Shown: piece by piece, positions 20,351 through 27,465 of the stretch
How the letters are laid out: every line of letters starts with the position of its first letter
Numbering within the stretch: position 1 is the stretch's first letter
Assembly: GCA_021373015.1 (NCBI GenBank)
Contig: JAJFTJ010000021.1
Span: forward strand, 43,545 to 107,544
DNA: 64,000 bases
DNA from: Nitrospiraceae bacterium
Lineage (GTDB): Bacteria; Nitrospirota; Thermodesulfovibrionia; Thermodesulfovibrionales; UBA1546
Direction: 5' to 3'
Notes under the pieces: model-generated
The model's database searches: none
What the model was told of the DNA's origin: nothing
What the model saw: only the letters and a program-made list of their open reading frames with translations
Position numbers and translations under genes: made by a program

Positions 20351-21616
20351 TCAAAAACACACTACCAGCAATTCGGCTTCTTTATCATTAATGTTAGTCC
20401 ATTGCTCAGGCAGAAAATCCTTCAGATGAATCGAATCACCCTGTCTGAGCTCTTTTTCAACAGAACCGACTTTTACTGAAACATTCCCGCTTAGTATATG
20501 AATCAGTTCATCTTTCTTGAAATTAAGAAAATGTTTTTCAAAACTGGCGCCAGGCTTTATTACAGTAATATATGCCGAAGTATTTTCGCCCGACATAATT
20601 TTAAAGATGGAATATCCTGATTCATTTTCCTCGAGATTTTCCCTTACAAATCCTCTGCTGAGAAACCATTCTGCTTCACTTTTTTCTCTGGTATCCTGAA
20701 ACATCTCTATTGGACTTCTGCCTAGAGCAGATGAAATCTGCAGGAATGAATTTAAAGAAGGACTTACCTGGTTATTCTCGACCTGTGAAATAAAACTCGT
20801 TGTGAGTCCGATTTTAGCAGCTAGTTCCTTCTGAGACATCCCCAGCCTTGCTCTCATGCCTTTTATTCTGGAACCAATATCAATTGAAGTCTCTTTTTTA
20901 GATTCAGTAATCAAAATTTCATCATTGTTAATCTCAAAATTATGAGTTTTAAAAGCTTCTCTATTCTTTCGTTCAGCAAGCTTTAAGGCCTTGATAAAAA
21001 GGCTGTCTCTTCTCTTATAAAGATCAAAAACAACCTGAGTAATATGCCGAAGGTTAGCCTTAAATATCTTGCTGTGCGCCTCCTTTTCCAATATCCAGTA
21101 TGCAACTGTTTCAAGATCGTATAACCGCGGGCACATATAAGTAAAAAATTTATATGTGTTATTTTCATCGCCCCATAAATCCTGCATGCCGGTAAGACTG
21201 TCGAAAACATACCTCACCCCTGAAGGAAGGCTGTCTTCAATCGAATTAAGCACTTGGGTAAATTCATTTATATTCTTGGGATTTTCTATTCTTACAATAT
21301 TAATCTTGTTTTTGTTTTGTGCATAGAATCTGAGAAAGGTATTGTCATTTTGCCCTTTGCCTGATGTGAAACAGTCTACAAGCACAAAAAGATCGGAATC
21401 CGCAAAACTGTTTATTTCATTGATAATACTGTGAGGGGATCTGTTGAAACTTATGTAAATTATTTTTTGTGAATCGTTGAATGACTGTTTGACAAAGTTA
21501 TGAATGAATTTTTCATAAGAGGTGCCTGCATCAACTTCCCATACAACATTGTCTCCGATGTAAAATGAATCCACAAGCTCGTCGAGACTTTTTATGCCGG
21601 ATGAAATCTTGTGCAT
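20351..21616 (-). CDS. KaiC-like + XRE + cupin transcription regulator
   Basis: The 421-residue protein has three parts. Residues ~1-225 look like a RecA/KaiC-type ATPase (SGIKSLDELVDSFY, YISFNRSPHSIINEIN, the Walker-B-like RYVFDSLTG). Its P-loop position reads WEVDAGTSYEKF, without the GxxGxGKT motif, so ATP binding is doubtful. Residues ~248-305 are an XRE helix-turn-helix (IKGMRARLGMSQKELAAKIGLTTSFISQVENN). Residues ~345-421 are a cupin (KPGASFEKHFLNFKKDELIHILSG). It is bounded by a terminator and faces the glutamate synthase operon divergently. It may sense a small ligand in nitrogen metabolism (inference). Confidence 0.82.
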   Translation of the reverse strand: MHKISSGIKSLDELVDSFYIGDNVVWEVDAGTSYEKFIHNFVKQSFNDSQKIIYISFNRSPHSIINEINSFADSDLFVLVDCFTSGKGQNDNTFLRFYAQNKNKINIVRIENPKNINEFTQVLNSIEDSLPSGVRYVFDSLTGMQDLWGDENNTYKFFTYMCPRLYDLETVAYWILEKEAHSKIFKANLRHITQVVFDLYKRRDSLFIKALKLAERKNREAFKTHNFEINNDEILITESKKETSIDIGSRIKGMRARLGMSQKELAAKIGLTTSFISQVENNQVSPSLNSFLQISSALGRSPIEMFQDTREKSEAEWFLSRGFVRENLEENESGYSIFKIMSGENTSAYITVIKPGASFEKHFLNFKKDELIHILSGNVSVKVGSVEKELRQGDSIHLKDFLPEQWTNINDKEAELLVVCF

Positions 21617-21630
21617 GGTAATCGGTTACC
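21617..21630. promoter_or_regulatory. GGTA-N6-TACC palindrome at the start of the KaiC-like/XRE gene
   Basis: GGTAATCGGTTACC lies directly next to the ATG of the minus-strand gene at 21616 and fits GGTA-N6-TACC. This is the form I recall for NrpR operators in Methanosarcina. The eight bases CGGTTACC recur at 21781-21788 in the gltB leader. It may be an operator for NrpR or for the XRE regulator itself. It also overlaps the ribosome-binding region of the gene. Confidence 0.4.
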
Positions 21631-21734
21631 TTTCGTCATTCACTTTATACAATCCGATTTTTCTTTGTCAAGGAATTTAAATTAAGAATCTTTATCATAA
21701 AAATCATAAAAATATTATGGGTTTAATAACAAAG

Positions 21735-21770
21735 TTGACAAAAATCATAAATAAAGTCTATTATATTAAT
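21735..21770 (+). promoter_or_regulatory. Promoter of the glutamate synthase operon with palindrome over -10
   Basis: TTGACA (21735-21740) is a perfect -35. TATTAT at 21759-21764 (18-base spacer) is the probable -10. The perfect inverted repeat GTCTATTA-TAT-TAATAGAC (21756-21774) covers the -10 and the probable start site (about 21771). A repressor could bind here; the arms also take part in leader folding. Confidence 0.65.
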
Positions 21771-21845
21771 AGACGGCAAACGGTTACCGTCCAATGGCGT
21801 CTATGACCACTAAAATCTGTAATGAAGTGGCAGAGACGCTTTTTT
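21769..21845 (+). promoter_or_regulatory. Putative attenuator or riboswitch-like leader of gltB1
   Basis: The leader can form an intrinsic terminator. GCGTCT (21797-21802) pairs with AGACGC (21834-21839) and CCACT (21807-21811) with AGTGG (21826-21830). TTTTTT follows directly at 21840-21845. The 5' strand ATAGACG (21769-21775) can pair instead with CGTCTAT (21798-21804), which breaks the terminator stem; a small GACGG/CCGTC hairpin (21772-21792) is a further alternative. The Ts end 54 bases before the gltB1 ATG at 21900. I do not recognise the fold as a named riboswitch class. Confidence 0.6.
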
Positions 21846-21899
21846 GCCTGTTTTTTCAAATTAGGCGATATTATGGGCATGAGGTAAAATAGAAGCATA

Positions 21900-23009
21900 A
21901 TGTGCAGACTGGCAGCCATAACATCTAAAGAATATTTTTCGCCAATAGAGAACATCCTTGCACTTGAGACAATGAAGGAAGGGCATGACGGTTCAGGCCT
22001 CGGTCTTGTCCTCAAAAACCTCGGCGGAGAGTTTGAGGAACTCAAAGACTGCCCTATACTCTCAGGCATATGCTCAGGCAATGGCGTAAGCATGTTGGAT
22101 GAATTCATGGAAGCACAGGGATTCAAGCTCAAACATGTATGGACTCCCACAATACGAAAAACAACCTTGATAAATGCACGCGGCCACTATTTTGCAAGAG
22201 TGTACGAATATCCAGCTCACTTCAGGAACAGGAGCCAGGCTGAAAAAGAGACTCTTCTAATGAATACTCGTCTCGCCGTAAGAAAGCTCGGAGAAAAGGA
22301 TGAATCCATATTCGCTTTCTCTTTCTATCCTGACGTAATCACACTTAAAGAGGTGGGAGATCCTCTGCAGGTTGGAGAATTTTTCAGCCTCGACAAGGAT
22401 ATTGTTAAAGCAAAGATCATATTTGCACAAGGAAGGCAGAACACCAACTACGCAATATATCTTTATGCATGTCATCCTTTCTTTATACAGGGATACTGCT
22501 CAATGACAAATGGTGAAAATACAGCATTCGTTCCAATAAGAGAATTTCTTATGAGCAGAGGTTTTCCTGGCTACATAGGGTATAACAGCGACAGCGAAGT
22601 GTTTACTCACATACTTCATTACACTGTAAGACAGCTTGGCTTCCCTCTTAAATATTACAAAGATGTTATTACTCCGCTAAAACCAAACGAGATGGAATTC
22701 AGGCAAGATGGAGAGGCATTGAGACTTATAAAGCATTCTCTAAGGCCATTGTGCATCGACGGGCCGAACATGGTTATTGGATTTACCCCTGATGGCACAT
22801 GCTTTATGGTTCAGGATTCTAAAAAATTAAGGCCGGGTGTTGTAGGCGGCATAAAGGGTAAATACGCATTGATGTCAGAAGAGTGCGGTGTTGACAAGGC
22901 AATACCGAATAGAGACAAGTCAACTGATATATTCCCGATGAAATACGATATGGTCATTATCCAGCCTGATGCAGAGGAGGTGCAGGTATGGAACCAACTG
23001 CAGGGTTAA
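21900..23009 (+). CDS. Glutamate synthase, glutaminase (domain 1) subunit
   Basis: This is the class II glutamine amidotransferase domain as a separate subunit (archaeal-style GltB1). The 369-residue protein starts MCRLAAIT, so Cys2 is the N-terminal nucleophile after Met removal. Further family signatures are MKEGHDGSGLGL, TRLAVRKLG, GYIGYNSDSEVFTHILHY and the end VVGGIKGKYALMSEECGVD. It releases ammonia from glutamine for the synthase domain encoded next. The next gene starts 22 bases before this one ends. It is the first gene after the attenuator-like leader. Confidence 0.93.
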   Translation: MCRLAAITSKEYFSPIENILALETMKEGHDGSGLGLVLKNLGGEFEELKDCPILSGICSGNGVSMLDEFMEAQGFKLKHVWTPTIRKTTLINARGHYFARVYEYPAHFRNRSQAEKETLLMNTRLAVRKLGEKDESIFAFSFYPDVITLKEVGDPLQVGEFFSLDKDIVKAKIIFAQGRQNTNYAIYLYACHPFFIQGYCSMTNGENTAFVPIREFLMSRGFPGYIGYNSDSEVFTHILHYTVRQLGFPLKYYKDVITPLKPNEMEFRQDGEALRLIKHSLRPLCIDGPNMVIGFTPDGTCFMVQDSKKLRPGVVGGIKGKYALMSEECGVDKAIPNRDKSTDIFPMKYDMVIIQPDAEEVQVWNQLQG

Positions 23010-24655
23010 GATTGGATAAAAATCATCAACTGACATTAAGAGAATTCCCATATATAATCCGCTGGAGGGACGATAGGTGCAAGCGCTGCGGTTCATGCAC
23101 AGCTGTGTGTCCTGTAAAAGCAATTGAACCATCAGTTCAACTGCAGAGGATTGTTAAATCCGAAGGACATGTTCCAACACCAACTGCTGTCAGAAACATA
23201 ACCCATATTGTAAAGCAGGTTGCTGATATGGAAAGGTACTGCACAGGCTGCGGAACATGCACGCTTGTATGTCCTAACGAAGCAATCGAGCCTGAATATA
23301 ATCCACAAAACAAATTTAATCATTACAAAAATAAGGGCGGTGAGCCTTACAGAAGAGGCGGAAGGAGAAATGATCCTTCACCTTCAACGCTTGACAGACT
23401 GAAATTCACGAGGATATCCATGCTCACAGACCCTGCGCTGGATGCAGGACGTCACGAATTTCATGTAAGAACACTCTTGGGAAGGATACTGCCTCCAGAG
23501 GAACTGCCCCTGAAAGTAATTAACAATAAGATTCTGGTTGATAAAGAGATTGATAAATTTATTCCTCCTGTAAGAGAAATATTCCCGATAATGATCGGGA
23601 GCATGTCTATCGGAGCACTTTCCCCTCCAATGTGGGAAGGTCTCGCAATGGCAGTAGCATATCTTAACGAAATTGAGAATATGCCTGTTGTTATGTGTTC
23701 AGGCGAAGGCGGAATGCCGCCGAGACTGCTTAAATCAAAATATCTGAAATATTTCATTATCCAGATCGCATCAGGATATTTTGGATGGGACGAGATAATA
23801 CACGCCCTTCCTCACATGACAGAAGACCCTGCTGCAATTGAAATTAAATATGGTCAGGGCGCAAAGCCCGGCGACGGCGGACTGCTTATGGCACAAAAGG
23901 TTTTAAAACTTATAGCCGAGATACGAGGTGTGCCACAGTTCGTTGACCTTTCATCGCCTCCGACCCATCAGACAAAATACTCCATTGAAGAGGCCGTTGC
24001 AAAGATGATCCAGTCAATGTCAATGGCATGGGGATTCAGGGTGCCTGTTTATCCAAAAATCTCAGGGACAAAAACAGCAAGAGCAGTTTTAAACAATCTT
24101 GCACGAAATCCATATGCAGCAGGATTGTACATTGACGGAGAAGACGGGGGAACAGGTGCAGCTTATAATGTTTCTCTTGACCATATGGGACATCCAATAG
24201 CATCGAATTTAAGAGAATGCTATCTTGACCTTGTAAAGCAGGGAAAACAAAATGAACTTCCGTTGATCGCAGCAGGCGGAGTCGGTAAAAAAGGGAATCT
24301 TGCTGCAAATACTGCAGCATTGATAATGCTTGGTGCATCAGCGGTTGCAATAGGCAAATACATCATGCAGTCAGCAGCAGACTGCTTTGGAGATGAATAC
24401 AACAGATGCAATCTGTGCAATACTGGCAGATGCCCGAGAGGAATTACAACACAAGACCCTAAATTATACAGAAGGCTTGATTCTGATAAAGTTGCAGAAA
24501 GAGTTGTTGAGGTCTTTAAGGCGGCTGATGTTGAACTCAAAAAAATATTCGCTCCAATGGGAAGAAGCACAGAACTTCCAATCGGCATGTCGGACGGTCT
24601 CAGCATAGATGATAAAGCTGCGGCTGAAAGACTGGGAATAAGCTATGCGTGCTGA
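22988..24655 (+). CDS. Glutamate synthase, FMN (domain 2) subunit with 2x4Fe-4S
   Basis: The 555-residue protein is the FMN synthase domain of glutamate synthase. It begins with two ferredoxin clusters (CKRCGSCTAVCPVKAI and CTGCGTCTLVCPNEAIEP, residues ~32-100). The FMN barrel shows IKYGQGAKPGDGG, LYIDGEDGGTGAAYN and AAGGVGKKGNLAANTA, and the cluster loop CNLCNTGRCPRG is near the C-terminus. It reduces 2-iminoglutarate made from 2-oxoglutarate and ammonia. It overlaps gltB1 and gltB3 (11 bases) and has an AGGAGG ribosome site. Electron input comes from the next, fused subunit (inference). Confidence 0.94.
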   Translation: MEPTAGLRLDKNHQLTLREFPYIIRWRDDRCKRCGSCTAVCPVKAIEPSVQLQRIVKSEGHVPTPTAVRNITHIVKQVADMERYCTGCGTCTLVCPNEAIEPEYNPQNKFNHYKNKGGEPYRRGGRRNDPSPSTLDRLKFTRISMLTDPALDAGRHEFHVRTLLGRILPPEELPLKVINNKILVDKEIDKFIPPVREIFPIMIGSMSIGALSPPMWEGLAMAVAYLNEIENMPVVMCSGEGGMPPRLLKSKYLKYFIIQIASGYFGWDEIIHALPHMTEDPAAIEIKYGQGAKPGDGGLLMAQKVLKLIAEIRGVPQFVDLSSPPTHQTKYSIEEAVAKMIQSMSMAWGFRVPVYPKISGTKTARAVLNNLARNPYAAGLYIDGEDGGTGAAYNVSLDHMGHPIASNLRECYLDLVKQGKQNELPLIAAGGVGKKGNLAANTAALIMLGASAVAIGKYIMQSAADCFGDEYNRCNLCNTGRCPRGITTQDPKLYRRLDSDKVAERVVEVFKAADVELKKIFAPMGRSTELPIGMSDGLSIDDKAAAERLGISYAC

Positions 24656-26999
24656 AAAAATAAAAAAATCTTCAGACAATGCAACAGTCATTAACGGTGC
24701 TGTTGAAGGGAAAAGACTGGCTACCCGCATTCTTGAAGAGCAGATACAAGAAGCTGTTAAGAAAGGTGCTAGAAAGATACATGTGATCGCCGACGGACAG
24801 CACAGCATAGGCGGGAGAATATGGCCGCGCAAAGAGGCCATAATAATAACAGTCGAAGGCCCTGTTGGACAGAGACTCGGCAGCATGGGAATGGAAGGAA
24901 CAGAAATTGTTGTTCATGGAAGCGCATCTGACGATGTTGGCTGGCTCAATTGCGGTGCTAAGATAACTGTTTTAGGTGATGTAACTAACGGCGCATTTAA
25001 TGCAGCAGCACAGGGTGTTCTTTATGTTCAGGGCAGAGGAGGTGCGCGCTGCGATACAATGACAAAGCAAAATCCCAGATTTGAACCTCCACAGTCTTGG
25101 TATTTCAGAGAGGTTGGCGATTCTTTTGCTGAGTTTAAAGCAGGAGGCATAGCTGTTGTATGCGGAGTAAATCCAGCAAATCCAAAAAACATACTCGGTT
25201 ATCGTCCATGCGTAGGAATGGTCGGAGGAACAATTTATTTCAGAGGGCAGATTCAGGGATACAGCGCAAGAGACGTTAAGTTATCAGAAATAACTTCGCA
25301 GGACTGGGAATGGCTTAAAGAAAATATAACACCATTCCTTGAAGCTGTTGAGAGAACATCCTATCATGAAGAACTTACCCGTTCTGCTGATGAATGGAAA
25401 AAATTAACTGCATATACTCCGCAGGAAAAAAGAGCCAGAAGATTTTTCAAGATGACAACCTCTGATTTCAGAAAAAATGTCTGGGATAAGTATGTTGGCG
25501 CAGGAGGAATATTCGCAGAATATCTCGATCATGAACTCACAATTCTTCCTTATATAACAACAGGCAAAGAAAGAAGAAATAGACCTGTATGGGCAAATCA
25601 AAAATATGCGCCTCCTTGTGCATATGCATGTCCTACACATATTCCTTCTCATCAAAGAGCAGCGCTTATAAGACAGGGGAAACTGCAGGAAGCATTAGAG
25701 CTTGTATTGCAGTACAGCCCTCTGCCTGCAACAGTCTGCGGAGAGATATGCCCTAACCTTTGCATGAACAGCTGTACCAGAGGATTTTTAGATAAGCCCC
25801 TTCAGATCGATAAATTAGGAAGCCTTGCCCTAGAACTTCCTGCTCCTAAAAAAGCAGAGCCTACAAATCACAAAATAGCTGTGATAGGCGGCGGTCCTGC
25901 CGGGATGTCCGCTGCATGGCAGCTTGTATTAAAAGGACATGCTGTTGATATATATGAGGCTTCCGATAAACTTGGAGGAAAGATAGAACTATGCATTCCA
26001 AGAGAGCGTCTTCCTCACCAGATTCTTGAGAAAGAAATATCGAGATTCAAAGAGCTCGGGGTCAATGTTCATCTGAATACAAAAGTGGATAAACAGAGAT
26101 TCGAGAAAATATATAAAGACCATGAAGTCGTAATAGTGGCGTGCGGTGCGCATCAGCCGAGGAAAATTTCATTCCCAGGTTCTGATAATGCAGTATCAGC
26201 ATATGATTTTCTTAGAGACATAAACTCCGGCAGGCATCCTGATCTAAAAAATAAAAAGGTTGTAATAATCGGCGCAGGAAATGTCGGAATGGACGCAGCT
26301 TCAGAGGCATACAACAACGGAGCAGAGTCTGTGGTTGCTGTAGATATACAGAAGCCGGCTGCGTTTGGTGTTGAAATCGATATCGCTAAGGCAAAGGGGA
26401 CAAAGATTTTATGGCCTAAATTCACAGAGCGCTATGACAAAAATGAAAATAAAATATATTTTAAAGACGGTTCAACGCTTGATGCTGATTTTGTAGTAAT
26501 ATCTGTCGGGGACGTGCCTGAGGTTGATTTCCTCCCTCAAAGAATTCATACAGAAAAAGGGTGGATAAAGACAGGTGAAAACTATCAGACCTCTGATGTT
26601 AAAGTCTTTGCTATAGGCGATGTTACAGGACTCGGCCTTATAACACATGCTATCGGTCATGGAAGGCTCACTGCTGAGAATGTACATTATCTTATAAGCC
26701 ATGCTCCTCGTCAACCTGAGATAAAACAGGTTATACCGTACGAAAGAATCAAGACAGAATACTATGATCTCTGCAAAGGAGATTTTACTCCAGAGAAGGA
26801 AGCAGACAAGTGCATGTCGTGTGCAACCTGCCGCGACTGCCACATGTGCGAGACAACCTGCTATTGGGACGCAATCAGCAGAGTCGAACACAAAGACGGT
26901 TCATACGAATATGTTGTCGACGAAGAAAAATGCATCGGCTGCGGATTCTGCGCCGGCACCTGCCCATGCGGAGTCTGGGAGATGGTCGAGAATATTTAA
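24645..26999 (+). CDS. Glutamate synthase domain 3 fused to GltD-type FAD/NAD(P)H subunit and ferredoxin
   Basis: The 784-residue protein joins two usually separate subunits. Residues ~20-230 are the GXGXG repeat domain (domain 3 of GltB): VTNGAFNAAAQGVLYVQGRGGARCD, GEV-like GGIAVVCGVNPANP. Residues ~310-680 are the small-subunit-type flavoprotein: CGEICPNLCMNSCTR, IAVIGGGPAGMSAAWQL, VVIIGAGNVGMDAASEA and FAIGDVTG. Residues ~705-784 are two 4Fe-4S clusters (CMSCATCRDCHMC and CIGCGFCAGTCPCG). The fusion would bring NAD(P)H oxidation to the synthase. It is the last of the three overlapping genes. Confidence 0.9.
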   Translation: MRAEKIKKSSDNATVINGAVEGKRLATRILEEQIQEAVKKGARKIHVIADGQHSIGGRIWPRKEAIIITVEGPVGQRLGSMGMEGTEIVVHGSASDDVGWLNCGAKITVLGDVTNGAFNAAAQGVLYVQGRGGARCDTMTKQNPRFEPPQSWYFREVGDSFAEFKAGGIAVVCGVNPANPKNILGYRPCVGMVGGTIYFRGQIQGYSARDVKLSEITSQDWEWLKENITPFLEAVERTSYHEELTRSADEWKKLTAYTPQEKRARRFFKMTTSDFRKNVWDKYVGAGGIFAEYLDHELTILPYITTGKERRNRPVWANQKYAPPCAYACPTHIPSHQRAALIRQGKLQEALELVLQYSPLPATVCGEICPNLCMNSCTRGFLDKPLQIDKLGSLALELPAPKKAEPTNHKIAVIGGGPAGMSAAWQLVLKGHAVDIYEASDKLGGKIELCIPRERLPHQILEKEISRFKELGVNVHLNTKVDKQRFEKIYKDHEVVIVACGAHQPRKISFPGSDNAVSAYDFLRDINSGRHPDLKNKKVVIIGAGNVGMDAASEAYNNGAESVVAVDIQKPAAFGVEIDIAKAKGTKILWPKFTERYDKNENKIYFKDGSTLDADFVVISVGDVPEVDFLPQRIHTEKGWIKTGENYQTSDVKVFAIGDVTGLGLITHAIGHGRLTAENVHYLISHAPRQPEIKQVIPYERIKTEYYDLCKGDFTPEKEADKCMSCATCRDCHMCETTCYWDAISRVEHKDGSYEYVVDEEKCIGCGFCAGTCPCGVWEMVENI

Positions 27000-27070
27000 T
27001 ACTCGATTCTCATTGTTCCGGCAACCTGCTATAATATTTCTGAATTTATTTTTTAAAAGGAGATGATAAA

Positions 27071-27445
27071 TTGGTCTCAATAATGTCACGCATCAAGATC
27101 ATACTTGCAGGACTGCTCTTGTTGATTATCGGAGGTTTTGTTCTCTATACATGGATAGTTTTACACTGGAGTTTTTCAAAAGGCGAACGCGCTGGCTATG
27201 TCCAGAAATTCTCGCAAAAAGGCTGGCTTTGCAAGACATGGGAAGGCGAGCTGGCAATGGTTTCGATGCCTGGCACCATGTCTGAAAAATTTTTATTCAG
27301 TGTACGTGATGATAAAGTTATCAGCCGCATAAACCAGACCGCTGGTAAAAAAGTTGTGATAAGCTATGAACAACATATAGGAGTTCCCTCGAAGTGTTTT
27401 GGAGAAACAGAATACTTTGTGACTGATGTGAGATATCTAGAATAG
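27071..27445 (+). CDS. Conserved hypothetical single-pass membrane protein
   Basis: The 124-residue protein has one N-terminal membrane segment (residues ~10-30) followed by a short periplasmic domain containing WSFSKGERAGYVQKFSQKG and CKTWEGELAMV, a recurrent conserved hypothetical family. The start is probably the TTG at 27071, with AAGGAG 8 bases upstream; an in-frame ATG is at 27083. It follows the glutamate synthase operon and is convergent with fdhA. Function unknown. Confidence 0.78.
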   Translation: MVSIMSRIKIILAGLLLLIIGGFVLYTWIVLHWSFSKGERAGYVQKFSQKGWLCKTWEGELAMVSMPGTMSEKFLFSVRDDKVISRINQTAGKKVVISYEQHIGVPSKCFGETEYFVTDVRYLE

Positions 27446-27465
27446 TCTCTACTTAGAAAAAAACA

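Noticed and set aside
21771..21845. gltB leader as a known riboswitch (c-di-GMP GEMM, glutamine, THF)
   Set aside because: Some words look like GEMM (GGCAAAC), but the required conserved bases and second stem are absent. Left as an unassigned attenuator.
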